DNA of 64,000 nt, from the NCBI GenBank assembly GCA_900769445.1, contig CAAGGR010000097.1:1-64000 (forward strand), read 5' to 3'. The translations under genes and the position numbers were made by a program. A model generated the notes under the pieces. That model searched no databases. It was not told the DNA's origin and was given only the letters and a program-made list of their open reading frames with translations. Below, piece by piece: positions 35,283 to 45,094 of the stretch. Source of the stretch: an uncultured Alistipes sp. (lineage in GTDB: Bacteria; Bacteroidota; Bacteroidia; Bacteroidales; Rikenellaceae). Every line of letters begins with the position of its first letter. Position 1 is the stretch's first letter.

Positions 35283-36089
35283 ATGGCTCTTCAGCAAATA
35301 AAGGAGTTAATCGCAGCTAAGCCTGTACCTGCTAATGGCCGCATCACCACGGGTGGCTGGAGTTTCGAGGAGGGTAGTAGCTACGATGTGGTTGTGGAGA
35401 GCGGTGCTGAAGCGGTATTGCTTATCTCAGATAACAACACTATCGAAGATTTGAATATCGATATTGCAAAGGGCGCAACGTTGCGCATTCTTAATGTTGT
35501 GAGAACTCACTCGGCAATGAATATCGCTATTGGCATTGCGGAGGATGCGCAGTGCCTAATGACTCAAGTTGTAGTCTCAGCGTCGGATAGTCGTGTTGTA
35601 GCGAGCCTTATGGAGCGCAGGGCAAGATTTGAACTTAGTGGTGTCTTTGTGCTTACCGATGATGACCAGGCAAGCGTTACGGTGGATGTAAACCATATCG
35701 CCTCGGATTGCCAGTCGCACACCTCTGTTAAGGGTGTTGCTGCAGGTAAGTCTCACGGCAGCTTCTCTGGCTTGGTGTATGTTGCTCCCGATGCACAGCG
35801 TACCGACTCAGTGCAGTCGAGCCGTAATATAACTATGGGTGAGGCACATATTGAGACTCTGCCTCAGTTGGAAATCTATGCCGACGATGTTAAGTGTAGC
35901 CATGGTGCTACTGTGGGACAGATGGATAGCGATGCTATTCTCTATATGCGTCAGCGTGGCTTGAGCCTTGCGGATGCTAAGCGCCTACAAATTGAGGGCT
36001 TTGTTGATGATGTAGTGCTACATTCGGTTATCGCAGGTAGCGAGGAGGCTCTTGCCGATATGTTGGCAGAGAAACTAAATAGATTATAA
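35283..36089 (+). CDS. sufD: Fe-S cluster assembly protein SufD (short form)
   Basis: 268 residues; shorter than the enteric SufD (about 420) because the N-terminal helical part is reduced, but the beta-helix core is recognisable: CQSHTSVKGVAAGKSHGSFS near 145, DAQRTDSVQSSRNI and KCSHGATVGQMDSDAILYMR near 205. The last gives the His and Asp region near the SufB interface. Sits between sufC and sufS with one base to the latter. Confidence 0.88.
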   Translation: MALQQIKELIAAKPVPANGRITTGGWSFEEGSSYDVVVESGAEAVLLISDNNTIEDLNIDIAKGATLRILNVVRTHSAMNIAIGIAEDAQCLMTQVVVSASDSRVVASLMERRARFELSGVFVLTDDDQASVTVDVNHIASDCQSHTSVKGVAAGKSHGSFSGLVYVAPDAQRTDSVQSSRNITMGEAHIETLPQLEIYADDVKCSHGATVGQMDSDAILYMRQRGLSLADAKRLQIEGFVDDVVLHSVIAGSEEALADMLAEKLNRL

Positions 36090-36090
36090 T

Positions 36091-37311
36091 ATGGCATACG
36101 ATATTACGAGCATACGTAGGGATTATCCAATCCTCGACCAGCAGGTCAATGGGCGCAAGTTGGTCTACTTCGACAGTGGAGCAACAGCTCAAAAGCCTAT
36201 TGCTGTTATCGAGCGCACGGATAGCCTTATGCGTAAGTACAACGCCAATATACACCGTGGCGTACACCACCTTTCGGGTGTTATGACAGAGATGTATGAG
36301 CAGGCTCGCGAGAGGGTGCGTGAGTTTATCGGTGCAGAGCATCGCGAAGAGGTAATCTTTACCTCGGGTGCTACTGCGTCTATAAATCTTGTAGCCTATG
36401 CTTGGAGCGAGAGATATCTATCTGAGGGAGATAATGTTGTGGTCTCTGAGATGGAGCATCACTCGAACATCGTTCCATGGCAGTTGGCGTGTGAGCGCAA
36501 AGGTGCAGAATTGAGGGTTTTACCCTTTGATGAGTCTGGTGCTTTGCGTATAGATATGCTCGATAAGTTGATAGATAGTCGCACAAAGTTGGTGGCTGTA
36601 ACTGAGGCATCGAATACCCTCGGTACTTGTCCCGATTTGAAACCGATTATCGACAAGGCACACTCTCTTGGTGCGGTAGTTATGGTTGATGGCTGTCAGG
36701 GTATTGTCCACGGTGGCGGTAGGGTTGCTGAGCGTGGCTACGACTTCTACGCCTTCTCTGGTCATAAGTTGTATGGCCCTACTGGTATTGGTGTGCTATA
36801 TGGTCGCAAGGAGCTTTTGGAGAGGATGCCTCCATTTATGGGTGGTGGCGATATGGTTGATAAGGTTACCTTCGCAAAGACAACCTATGCACCACTACCA
36901 CTAAAGTATGAGGCAGGCACCTCGAACTTCATTGGTGCTGTGGGGCTTATGGAGGCCATCGACTATGTAAACAGCATCGGTGTAGAGTTTATTGAGCGCC
37001 ACGAGAGGGAGATATTGCGATATATGACAGAGCGTCTGTCGAAGATTGAGGGCTTAAGGATATATGGTACTACGGAGAATAAATGTCCAATAGTATCATT
37101 TACTATAGAGGGTACACACCCCTACGATGTGGGTATGATTCTCGATAAACTCGGTGTGGCGATACGCACTGGACACCACTGCGCTGAGCCTGTGATGACG
37201 CACTATGGCGTTACGGGAATGTGCCGTGCCTCGATAGGTATGTATAACACCTTAGAGGAGGTCGATATATTGGCTGCGGGCATTGAGCGCGCAGTAAGAA
37301 TGTTAAAATAG
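36091..37311 (+). CDS. sufS: Cysteine desulfurase SufS
   Basis: Pyridoxal-phosphate enzyme that takes sulfur from cysteine as a persulfide for SufBCD. 406 residues. GATASINLVAYAWSERY opens the cofactor site, EMEHHSNIVPWQ is near 120, the PLP lysine lies in FSGHKLYGPTGIGVLYG near 224, and the persulfide cysteine in RTGHHCAEP near 360. No sufE or sufU partner is adjacent, so the sulfur acceptor must be encoded elsewhere or be SufB itself. Confidence 0.94.
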   Translation: MAYDITSIRRDYPILDQQVNGRKLVYFDSGATAQKPIAVIERTDSLMRKYNANIHRGVHHLSGVMTEMYEQARERVREFIGAEHREEVIFTSGATASINLVAYAWSERYLSEGDNVVVSEMEHHSNIVPWQLACERKGAELRVLPFDESGALRIDMLDKLIDSRTKLVAVTEASNTLGTCPDLKPIIDKAHSLGAVVMVDGCQGIVHGGGRVAERGYDFYAFSGHKLYGPTGIGVLYGRKELLERMPPFMGGGDMVDKVTFAKTTYAPLPLKYEAGTSNFIGAVGLMEAIDYVNSIGVEFIERHEREILRYMTERLSKIEGLRIYGTTENKCPIVSFTIEGTHPYDVGMILDKLGVAIRTGHHCAEPVMTHYGVTGMCRASIGMYNTLEEVDILAAGIERAVRMLK

Positions 37312-37360
37312 TATACCCAGTAATTATTATTACTCTTCACTAATTACTAATTGTTACGGG

Positions 37361-38038
37361 ATGTTTATTGTGCTTGAGGGACTTGACGGAGCGGGCAAGT
37401 CTACACAGATTACCAAACTTAGAGAGATGTTTCGCGCTAAGGGCGTAGAGTCGGAGTATCTACACTTTCCACGTTTCGATGCACCGATATATGGCGAGCT
37501 TATCGCGCGTTTCTTGCGTGGCGACTTAGGTAGCGTAGAGGGCGTAAACCCATATCTTGTGGCGCTATTGTATGCTGGCGATAGAGCCGATGCTGCAGCC
37601 ACAATTCGCAAGTGGATTGATGATGGTAAGGTGGTAATCGTGGATAGATATGTCTACTCGAACATCGGCTACCAGTGTGCTAAGATTGCTGATAGTAAGG
37701 AACGCAACACTCTTCGTGAGTGGATTTTGCATACTGAGTTCGAGGAGTTCGGTATACCTAAGCCAGACTTATCGTTGTTCTTGGATGTACCTTTTGCCTT
37801 TACTGAGCGTAAGCTAACCGAGGTGCGCGAGGGTGAGGATAGAGAGTATTTGCAGGGTGGTAAGGATATCCACGAGGCATCACTCGACTTGCAGCGTCGT
37901 GTTCGCGAGGTATACCTCGAGTCTGCAGCATTAAACGAGGATTTGAAGGTGGTGAACTGCTCTACAGAGGAGGGCGGCATGGCATCGCCTGAAGTAATTT
38001 TTGAGCGTATCATGGAGCGTGTGGCTCCGCTACTATAA
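37361..38038 (+). CDS. tmk: Thymidylate kinase
   Basis: Phosphorylates dTMP to dTDP. 225 residues. The P-loop FIVLEGLDGAGKST begins at residue 2, the DRY/DR motif VDRYVYSNIGYQ is near 95 and a LID-type region (EDREYLQGGKDIHE) near 160. The sequence is on the long side for bacterial TMPK but lies within the family. It is 49 bases downstream of sufS and may share its transcript. Confidence 0.9.
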   Translation: MFIVLEGLDGAGKSTQITKLREMFRAKGVESEYLHFPRFDAPIYGELIARFLRGDLGSVEGVNPYLVALLYAGDRADAAATIRKWIDDGKVVIVDRYVYSNIGYQCAKIADSKERNTLREWILHTEFEEFGIPKPDLSLFLDVPFAFTERKLTEVREGEDREYLQGGKDIHEASLDLQRRVREVYLESAALNEDLKVVNCSTEEGGMASPEVIFERIMERVAPLL

Positions 38039-38044
38039 TAGCCA

Positions 38045-39100
38045 ATGTCTCATCTTCAGTCTATAGCAACAACGGTGTTACGCTGGGTGCTTGGCACGGT
38101 ATTTATCTCCTCGGGAGCCTTTAAGTGTGTAGACCCTGTTGGTACAGCTATCTATGTTGAGAAGTATTTGGCGACCTACTCGCTGCCCGAATTAGCTGTA
38201 GCCTCGGAGGCTATTGCTATAGTGTTGATGGTGGTGGAGTTCGCTGTGGGTCTGCTTCTTATATTGGGGGTATGGCGTAGGGGTGTGGCACTTGTGTCGA
38301 GCGCAATGCTCCTTATCTTTACAATTATAACACTACTTAGTGCTACGGTGCTACCTATTGGCGATTGCGGCTGCTTTGGCGATGCCGTGAAACTCACGCC
38401 TTGGGAGACCTTCTTCAAAAACGTAGTGCTTCTACCTATATCTATATATATATGGCGTACCAGTGATAATGGTCATCGCTTTACGATAGTCGATTTTGTA
38501 AGCATTGCCATCGCTTTGGTTTTACCTCTTGGTGTCTCGCTACATACGCTTTCTACAATGCCATTAGTGGACTTTCTTCCGTATAAAGTAGGGACAAACC
38601 TTCGAGAGTGTGTAGATAGGGAGCGAAAATTGATTGAGGAGTCTACTCGCACGGTATTGCGCTTTAGAAATGTGGAGACAGGAGCTGTAGAGGAGTTTGA
38701 TGCTATGGCTACGGAGTGTTGGGGCGATGAGTCGCTGGAGTTCGTGGAGAGCGCAACTATAGTGGAGGGTGCTATGGAGATGGAATATGCCGATTTTGTG
38801 TTATATAATAGCGATGGCGATGATATAACTACGGAGATTCTAAACCGTGATGGGCGTATTGCTCTGCTTTGTATTAACGATGCTACTGCGATAGACGACT
38901 CCGCAAAACAGGCCATAGAGCATCTCTATTCGCTCTATCCGCCATCGGCAGTCTATGTCGTTAGTACAACAACGGTGGAGAGAGGACTACCATCAGCACA
39001 CCTCTTGGTGGATGCTATGACCCTGCGTTCGATTATACGTGCCGATGTGGGTGTTGTGGTGCTTCGTGATGGCGTTATAGAGTACAAAGATAGAATTTAA
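38045..39100 (+). CDS. MauE/DoxX-like membrane protein
   Basis: 351 residues. The N-terminal half is a four-helix DoxX/MauE-like membrane domain: WVLGTVFISSGAFKCVDPVG near 14, LPELAVASEAIAIVLMVVEF near 48, and the signature GDCGCFGDAVKLTPWETFFK near 102, whose CGCFG cysteines are typical of MauE-like proteins that are thought to shuttle disulfides. The C-terminal ~180 residues are a soluble domain unlike a classic thioredoxin (no CxxC). Starts 6 bases after tmk. Role unknown; a redox or envelope-folding function is inference. Confidence 0.75.
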   Translation: MSHLQSIATTVLRWVLGTVFISSGAFKCVDPVGTAIYVEKYLATYSLPELAVASEAIAIVLMVVEFAVGLLLILGVWRRGVALVSSAMLLIFTIITLLSATVLPIGDCGCFGDAVKLTPWETFFKNVVLLPISIYIWRTSDNGHRFTIVDFVSIAIALVLPLGVSLHTLSTMPLVDFLPYKVGTNLRECVDRERKLIEESTRTVLRFRNVETGAVEEFDAMATECWGDESLEFVESATIVEGAMEMEYADFVLYNSDGDDITTEILNRDGRIALLCINDATAIDDSAKQAIEHLYSLYPPSAVYVVSTTTVERGLPSAHLLVDAMTLRSIIRADVGVVVLRDGVIEYKDRI

Positions 39101-39145
39101 TATAATGGCAAGATAATTGCCACAGCTACGCATAAAGCCTATATT

Positions 39146-40171
39146 ATGCGTAGATTTTTTATTATATTATCTCTGCTATCTGTGGCGTGTGGTGGTGGAG
39201 AGTCCTCTTTAGAGCGCAAACCTAAGCCAGTTAAGAGCGTCGTTACAAAGCGCGTAGAGTACCTAACAAGGGAGTATGCAGCGCTGTCTACTGCCGATGA
39301 TGCTGTAACCCTTGCCTTTAAGGTTGCTGGGCGTGTTGTTGATGCTCCAGTGGCTAAGGGTATGAACGTGAAGCGAGGAGAATTACTTGCTCAGCTTGAT
39401 AAACGCGATGTAGAACTTCAGGTCGAGGCAACACTCTCGGCATACCGCGAAGCGCGTTCTCGCTTGGAACGTGCAGAGCGTTTGCTTGAGTATAACGCTA
39501 TCTCGGCTCAAGAGGTGGAGGGTCTTAGAAACGCCCTTACGCAGAGTCTTTCGGCATATCGTAACGCCTTAGATATGGTAGGGGAGACAAGCATCGTAGC
39601 CCCTTTTGATGGTGTTATCGAGCGTGTATATGTCGATACCTACGAACGTGTATCATCGGGTCAGCCTATCGTTCGTATCGTACGACCACGCAGTACCACG
39701 GTAGGTTTTACTGCGCCAGAGTACTTGTTGAGTTATCTATCTCTACCTACTACACGCTATCGCGTAACCTTCGATGCATACAAAGATACCCATTTTAGCG
39801 CTGCAATAAAGAGTTATGCCCGCACATCATCCGATGCTTTAGGCTTTCCTGTGTCGCTACGTTTGGTCGATGTCGACACTACGCGATATAATATCTCTCC
39901 AGGTATGACGTGCGTGGCTACGGTGGTTATCGTGGAGAGTGATAGTGAGGCTGTATCTGTGCCGCTAACGGCTATATATGCTCCTGTCGGCGACGACGAC
40001 TATGTCTGGGTTATAGGTGGCGATAATATCGTTACGAAGCGTCGCGTGGTGCTTGGTGAGCTTACTGGCGAGGATAGTGTTATCGTTGTGCATGGCCTAA
40101 AGTCAGGCGAGAGGGTAGTGAGCGCAGGAGTATATCATCTTACTAATGGACAAAGAGTTAGGTTGCTATGA
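39146..40171 (+). CDS. RND efflux periplasmic adaptor lipoprotein
   Basis: 341 residues with a lipobox (LLSVACGGGE, Cys near 15). The adaptor layout is a lipoyl half (ALSTADDAVTLAFKVAGRVV, DAPVAKGMNVKRGELLAQLD), a short helical hairpin, the second lipoyl half (SIVAPFDGVIERVYVDTYER), a beta barrel and a membrane-proximal domain. It overlaps the RND pump gene by 4 bases and forms a tripartite export operon with the next two genes. Confidence 0.92.
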   Translation: MRRFFIILSLLSVACGGGESSLERKPKPVKSVVTKRVEYLTREYAALSTADDAVTLAFKVAGRVVDAPVAKGMNVKRGELLAQLDKRDVELQVEATLSAYREARSRLERAERLLEYNAISAQEVEGLRNALTQSLSAYRNALDMVGETSIVAPFDGVIERVYVDTYERVSSGQPIVRIVRPRSTTVGFTAPEYLLSYLSLPTTRYRVTFDAYKDTHFSAAIKSYARTSSDALGFPVSLRLVDVDTTRYNISPGMTCVATVVIVESDSEAVSVPLTAIYAPVGDDDYVWVIGGDNIVTKRRVVLGELTGEDSVIVVHGLKSGERVVSAGVYHLTNGQRVRLL

Positions 40172-43100
40172 ATATCTCGCGATACTCTATCCTGAGACCC
40201 TCGGTCATCATCTTCTTCCTTGTCGTTATGCTCTTGGGAGGCATCTACGCCTTTGAGGAGCTTGGCAAGCGTGAGGACTCAACATTTGTAATAAAGAGTG
40301 CCATAGTTATCTGCCCCTATGCGGGTGCGACACCTTTAGAGGTGGAGAGTTTAGTGAGCAAACCTTTGGAACGGGGTCTGCGTACACTAAGTTCGGTGCA
40401 TAAGATAACCTCTGAGTCGCATTATGGATATGCGCGTTTGGTTGTCGAGTTACACCCCTCTACAGCCCCAGAACGTATACCGCAGCTATGGGATGAGCTA
40501 CGTCGTAAGGTCTCTGATTTGCGCACACAGCTACCAGATGGCGTAGGTGAGATTAGTGTAGTAGATGACTTTGGTGATGTCTTTGGCTTATACTACGCTC
40601 TCTGCTCTGAGGGCGGCTATACTGCCGAGGAGATAGGAGACTATATCGACAATATCACTACACAACTATACGCCATTAAGGGTGTTGAAAAGGTGCAGAT
40701 ATCGGGTCTTGCTACCGAGGAGATTAATATCTGGCTTAGCCCTGCAACACTCTCTGCGTTCGAGCTACGACCAGAGAGCATCGCCCGTGCCATCCGTGAG
40801 CAGAATGCCATTGTCGGTCTTGGAGTTAGAGAGGCTGGCGAGGTCGATATCACCCTCGCCGAGGGTAGTGCCTACAGCTCAATTACAGATATCGAAAACC
40901 AACTTCTTATAGCCGAAGACGGTAAGCAATACCGTTTAGGTGATGTGGCACGTGTTGTACGCGAGGTTAAAACTCCGCGCTCGATGATTATGTCGGTGGA
41001 TGGTAAGAAGGCGGTGGCTATAGCTGTCGCTACCGACCCTGAGATGGATATCGTAAAGGTGGGTGATAGGGTAGACTCCCAACTCGAACGTCTGTCGAAT
41101 GAACTACCAGCGGGCTTAGAGATAGTGTCGCTATATCCAGAGAATAAAATTGCTGAGCAGGCAAACAACGGCTTCATCGTTAACCTTTTGGAGTCGCTGC
41201 TAATAGTCGTTGTGTTGGTAATGCTTGTGATGGGTTGGCGTGAGGGTGTTGTCGTTGGCTCGTCGCTACTTTTTGCTGTAGGAGCTACGTTGGTGGTGAT
41301 GTATCTTGTTGGAGAGGGTCTTAATCGTACCTCGTTAGCGGGATTTATTATCGCTATGGGTATGCTCGTAGATAACGCTATTGTGGTGGTGGATAATAGC
41401 GCAAAATATATGCGGGCGGGGATGATACCTACTACAGCTGTGGTGCAGGGCGCAACACTCCCTCGTATGCCACTGCTCGCTGCTACACTGATAGCTATAA
41501 TCTCATTTCTTCCGCTACAACTTGCACCTTCGTCGGTGGCGGAGATTATAGCGCCACTCTTTAGAGTTATAGCTCTCTCCCTGCTTATAAGCTGGGTGCT
41601 ATCGCTAACACAGGTGCCAATGATGTCGCTATGGCTTCTGCCACACTCTAAGCGCAAAGATAGTGTAAAACGATATGGCGCTGTGAGTAGTATGGTTAGG
41701 TGGGTGCTACGCCATAGGTGGCTTACTGTAGTGTGCGGTGTAGTGGTGCTTGTGGTGTCATTATGGCTAATGGGTCGTATGCCACAGAACTTCTTCCCAC
41801 AGCTTGCAAAACCATACTTTAGAGCCGATGTAATTCTTCCCGATGGCTACGATATAGAGACAAGTGTCGAGCGATTAGATAGTATGACTAAGTGGCTTAA
41901 AGCACAACCTGAGGTAAAACGTGTATCTACCACAGCAGGAGGTACTCCGCCACGATATTACTTGGCAAGTGGCAGCTACTCCTCAAAACCAAACTATGGT
42001 AATATCTTGGTCGAAGTGTGGGATACTAAGCAGACAGCCTCCGTAGAGGAACGATTTGACAGATGGGTTACGGAGAACTTTGCCGATGTATGGCTACGCT
42101 CATCGCTATTTCGTCTCTCTCCTGTGCCTGAGGCGACTATTGAGATTGGCTTTGTAGGTGAGAATATCGATACACTAAGTCGGCTTACATGCGATGCGAT
42201 GGCTCTTATGGAGCAGCGCGAGGATACTCGCAATGTGCGCAATAGCTGGGGTAACCGCGTGGCGGTATGGCAACCCGATTATGCACAGCTAAAGGCACAG
42301 AGATTGGGCGTGGAACGTAGCTCTATGGTGTCGTCGTTGGAGATAGCGACTTCAGGGCTTAGTGTTGCGACGTATCGCGAGGCAGATGTTCAGATGCCGA
42401 TACTTCTACGCGCTGAGCAGGTGGCGGACAGCTCAATATTGGGGCTTAGCGTTATGCCTATCTTCTCTATGCGTGGACGTAGCTACTCCTTAGAGCAGGC
42501 GGTATCGGGTTTCGACTTTGGTTTTTACCCATCGGTTATACGTCGTATCGACTCCGAGCGAGTAATGAAGGCGCAGTGCGATCCCGAGCGTGGTGTTAAT
42601 GCTATAGCACTACTTAGCGATATTGAGAAGGATATATGTGAGAAGGTTGATATTCCTGATAGCTATCGTATGGAGGTCTTTGGCGAACAGGAGAGTAGAG
42701 GGGAGTCGAACGATGCCCTACGAAGCAAACTTCCTGTTACGATGATACTTATCTTTGTGATACTTCTCCTCCTCTTTGGCAACCTTCGTGATCCGTTGGT
42801 GGTATTGCTTACACTCCCACTTATATTTACTGGCGTGGTGCTTGGTCTTGCTATATCGGGCAAGATGTTCGACTTCTTTTCACTACTCGGTCTACTTGGC
42901 CTTGTGGGTATGAATATAAAGAATGCTGTTATTCTTTTATCACGCATTAGCGAACTTCGAGACTCGGGACTTGAGGCTGCGGATGCCGTGGTTCGGGCGG
43001 TAGAGGATAGGTCTATACCAGTTATCACCGCCTCGGCGACAACACTACTTGGCATGACGCCACTACTCTTTGACTCAATGTTTGGCTCGATGGCTGTAAC

Positions 43101-43188
43101 CATTATGGGTGGCCTTATAGTAGCTACCTTTATGGTATTGTTAATACTCCCAGTTGTATACTCACTATTTTATCGCATAAAGCTATGA
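40168..43188 (+). CDS. RND-family efflux transporter (AcrB-like)
   Basis: 1006 residues with the AcrB plan: 12 membrane helices in two repeats and two large periplasmic loops. The proton-relay helix 4 reads GMLVDNAIVVVDN (Asp-Asn, where AcrB has Asp-Asp), and helix 10 keeps the Lys in GMNIKNAVILL. Asp-Asn is common in RND clades other than AcrB, so it need not mean loss of function. A mid-size HAE-type pump; substrates cannot be read from sequence. Overlaps neighbours by 4 bases on each side. Confidence 0.92.
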   Translation: MNISRYSILRPSVIIFFLVVMLLGGIYAFEELGKREDSTFVIKSAIVICPYAGATPLEVESLVSKPLERGLRTLSSVHKITSESHYGYARLVVELHPSTAPERIPQLWDELRRKVSDLRTQLPDGVGEISVVDDFGDVFGLYYALCSEGGYTAEEIGDYIDNITTQLYAIKGVEKVQISGLATEEINIWLSPATLSAFELRPESIARAIREQNAIVGLGVREAGEVDITLAEGSAYSSITDIENQLLIAEDGKQYRLGDVARVVREVKTPRSMIMSVDGKKAVAIAVATDPEMDIVKVGDRVDSQLERLSNELPAGLEIVSLYPENKIAEQANNGFIVNLLESLLIVVVLVMLVMGWREGVVVGSSLLFAVGATLVVMYLVGEGLNRTSLAGFIIAMGMLVDNAIVVVDNSAKYMRAGMIPTTAVVQGATLPRMPLLAATLIAIISFLPLQLAPSSVAEIIAPLFRVIALSLLISWVLSLTQVPMMSLWLLPHSKRKDSVKRYGAVSSMVRWVLRHRWLTVVCGVVVLVVSLWLMGRMPQNFFPQLAKPYFRADVILPDGYDIETSVERLDSMTKWLKAQPEVKRVSTTAGGTPPRYYLASGSYSSKPNYGNILVEVWDTKQTASVEERFDRWVTENFADVWLRSSLFRLSPVPEATIEIGFVGENIDTLSRLTCDAMALMEQREDTRNVRNSWGNRVAVWQPDYAQLKAQRLGVERSSMVSSLEIATSGLSVATYREADVQMPILLRAEQVADSSILGLSVMPIFSMRGRSYSLEQAVSGFDFGFYPSVIRRIDSERVMKAQCDPERGVNAIALLSDIEKDICEKVDIPDSYRMEVFGEQESRGESNDALRSKLPVTMILIFVILLLLFGNLRDPLVVLLTLPLIFTGVVLGLAISGKMFDFFSLLGLLGLVGMNIKNAVILLSRISELRDSGLEAADAVVRAVEDRSIPVITASATTLLGMTPLLFDSMFGSMAVTIMGGLIVATFMVLLILPVVYSLFYRIKL

Positions 43189-44402
43189 TACGTCGATTTA
43201 TTATATCTATACTATTTGCTCTATCCGCGACATCTGCTATGGCGCAAATATCGGTTGGTGAGTATGTTGCGAGTGTTGTAGAGTATAGCCACGAGATTAT
43301 AAGTGCAGAGGCTAAAGTGGAGGGCGCTGGTGCTGAGTATAGGGTGGCAAGGCGTAGTGTGCTACCTTCGATGTCGCTCTCTTCGGATGCAAACTTTGGC
43401 TTTGATGATGATGTCCATCTTTGGACGATGCAAGCCGATATACTACAACCTATATATAATGGTGGCCGCAATACTGCCCTTATACAACAGCGCGAGTGGG
43501 GAGTACTGGGTGCAGAGAGTAGTCTTAAGCAGACATTGCTCAACGTGAAGTACAATGCAGAGATTGCCTACTGGGCGCTATCACGTGCCGAGATATATAG
43601 ACAGGCGATGCAGGACTATATCGCTATTGTGCAGTCGTTAAAGAGTGTCGCCCAACATCGCTTCGAGGAGGGCTACACCTCCAAAAGCGACCTTCTTCAG
43701 GTGGAGTCGCGCCTTAGCAATGCTGAGTATCAGCTCTCGGAGGCTGAGCAGAGTTGGCGCATAGCACTCTCGCGCTTTAACATACTGCGTGGCGAAGATG
43801 TATCTGTAGAGGTTGTACTAAGTGATGGTATCTTCGATAGCTTCGCGATGCCCATGCGTGAAGATGTGGCAACGATAATAGCTAACCATCCCGATTATCT
43901 TGCAGCCGAGGCGAATGTGAAGTCGGCACAATGTGGTATTGCTCTACGCAAAGCGGAGTATCTACCAACTCTTAATGCAGGTCTTTTTAGTCTTTGGCAA
44001 CCTACAACTACGGGGAGTGTTAATGGTGGGGTGCTACTCTCACTTAATGTACCTATATTTCACTTTATGGAGCGTCGTGATGCTGTGCGTTCGGCAGAGA
44101 GTAGTTATGCCTCTTTGGTGGCACAGCTTGCTGATGTGGTGGATGATATTACTCTTAACGAGAGTCGCGGTTGGACAAACATCGAGTATAGTCATAGACG
44201 TATGGAGGCGGTACAGCGCAACCTGGATATAGCGCGCGAAAATCTCGATATAAGCACCTACTCATACCATGAAGGCGTGGCTACGATTCTCGATGTGTTG
44301 CAAGCACAGATAAGTTGGTTGCAGATATATGAAAATGCTATCGCTGCAGAGTATGACTACGCTGTAGCAATAGCATCGTACCGTTATATTGTTGCTCAGT
44401 AG
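43185..44402 (+). CDS. TolC-family outer-membrane efflux protein
   Basis: 405 residues with a signal peptide (IRRFIISILFALSATSAMAQ). Repeated helices (SVGEYVASVVEYSHEIISA, GVATILDVLQAQISWLQIYE) and barrel strands are typical of the family. Third gene of the RND operon. It converges on ruvA with three bases between. Confidence 0.9.
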   Translation: MIRRFIISILFALSATSAMAQISVGEYVASVVEYSHEIISAEAKVEGAGAEYRVARRSVLPSMSLSSDANFGFDDDVHLWTMQADILQPIYNGGRNTALIQQREWGVLGAESSLKQTLLNVKYNAEIAYWALSRAEIYRQAMQDYIAIVQSLKSVAQHRFEEGYTSKSDLLQVESRLSNAEYQLSEAEQSWRIALSRFNILRGEDVSVEVVLSDGIFDSFAMPMREDVATIIANHPDYLAAEANVKSAQCGIALRKAEYLPTLNAGLFSLWQPTTTGSVNGGVLLSLNVPIFHFMERRDAVRSAESSYASLVAQLADVVDDITLNESRGWTNIEYSHRRMEAVQRNLDIARENLDISTYSYHEGVATILDVLQAQISWLQIYENAIAAEYDYAVAIASYRYIVAQ

Positions 44403-44405
44403 TGG

Positions 44406-44999
44406 CTACATCTGCTTTAGGGCAGTGCGAATAGCCTCCTCTACAGATATCGAAGGGTTCTCCTTAAAGATTGCCTTAAGAGTCTTATCCGATGCACTCT
44501 TTTGAAATCCGAGCATCTGCAATGCCGCCATAGCCTCGTCAAAGATAGCATTATCAGGTGTTGCAACACTTGTTTGGAACATAATGTCGCTTGCTCCAAG
44601 TTCGATCATCTTACCCGATAGCTCGACGATAATCTTCTGTGCGGTCTTGAGACCTAAACCCTTGACATTTTTTAGCAACACGGCATTCTCCGTAGCTATG
44701 ATATTCTGCAATTCGCGAGCTGTATAGGTTGATAGAATCATACGCGCAGTGTTGCCACCTACGCCAGAGACACTGATAAGTTGGCGAAATAGCTCGCGCT
44801 CAATCTTTGTAGAGAAACCAAAAAACTGCTGCTGGTCCTCGCGCACTATGAAGTGAACAAATAGCTTAGCCTCCTTAGAATGCTCTATGTCGGCATAGGT
44901 CTTGAGCGAGATGTTGATAAAGTAGCCTACGCCACCAGCCTCAATAACTGCGTATGTTGGTGTTGCCTCAGCAACCACACCTGAGATATATTCGTACAT
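44406..44999 (-). CDS. ruvA: Holliday junction helicase subunit RuvA
   Basis: Tetrameric protein that binds four-way junctions and loads RuvB. 197 residues: the OB domain (MYEYISGVVAEATPTYAVIE), two helix-hairpin-helix motifs (LISVSGVGGNTARMIL and LKNVKGLGLKTAQKIIVEL), and domain III at the C-terminus (AIFDEAMAALQMLGFQKSAS) for RuvB binding. ruvB is not adjacent. A -7 box lies at 45025-45032. Confidence 0.95.
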   Translation of the reverse strand: MYEYISGVVAEATPTYAVIEAGGVGYFINISLKTYADIEHSKEAKLFVHFIVREDQQQFFGFSTKIERELFRQLISVSGVGGNTARMILSTYTARELQNIIATENAVLLKNVKGLGLKTAQKIIVELSGKMIELGASDIMFQTSVATPDNAIFDEAMAALQMLGFQKSASDKTLKAIFKENPSISVEEAIRTALKQM

Positions 45000-45024
45000 C
45001 CTTAAAAATCTTAATAATTTACTA

Positions 45025-45032
45025 CAAATGTA
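45025..45032 (-). promoter_or_regulatory. -7 box of ruvA
   Basis: Minus-strand TACATTTG, 25 bases before the ruvA ATG. It lies within 13 bases of the divergent box of the OmpH-like gene. Confidence 0.5.
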
Positions 45033-45044
45033 ATATTTTTTTTT

Positions 45045-45052
45045 TATCTTTG
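45045..45052 (+). promoter_or_regulatory. -7 box of the OmpH-like gene
   Basis: TATCTTTG, 42 bases before the ATG at 45095, preceded by a run of nine or more T. No clear -33 TTG. Confidence 0.5.
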
Positions 45053-45094
45053 TGCTTTAATTGAGAAAATTAACTAAAACAGATTATAACTACT

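Noticed and set aside
40872..41657. A 261-codon open frame antisense to the RND pump gene
   Set aside because: It lies entirely within a strongly supported gene, has no recognisable domain and is a by-product of codon composition.
40168..43188. Asp-to-Asn change in helix 4 of the RND pump as a loss of function
   Set aside because: VDNAIVV is common in other RND clades and the partner Lys of helix 10 is kept.
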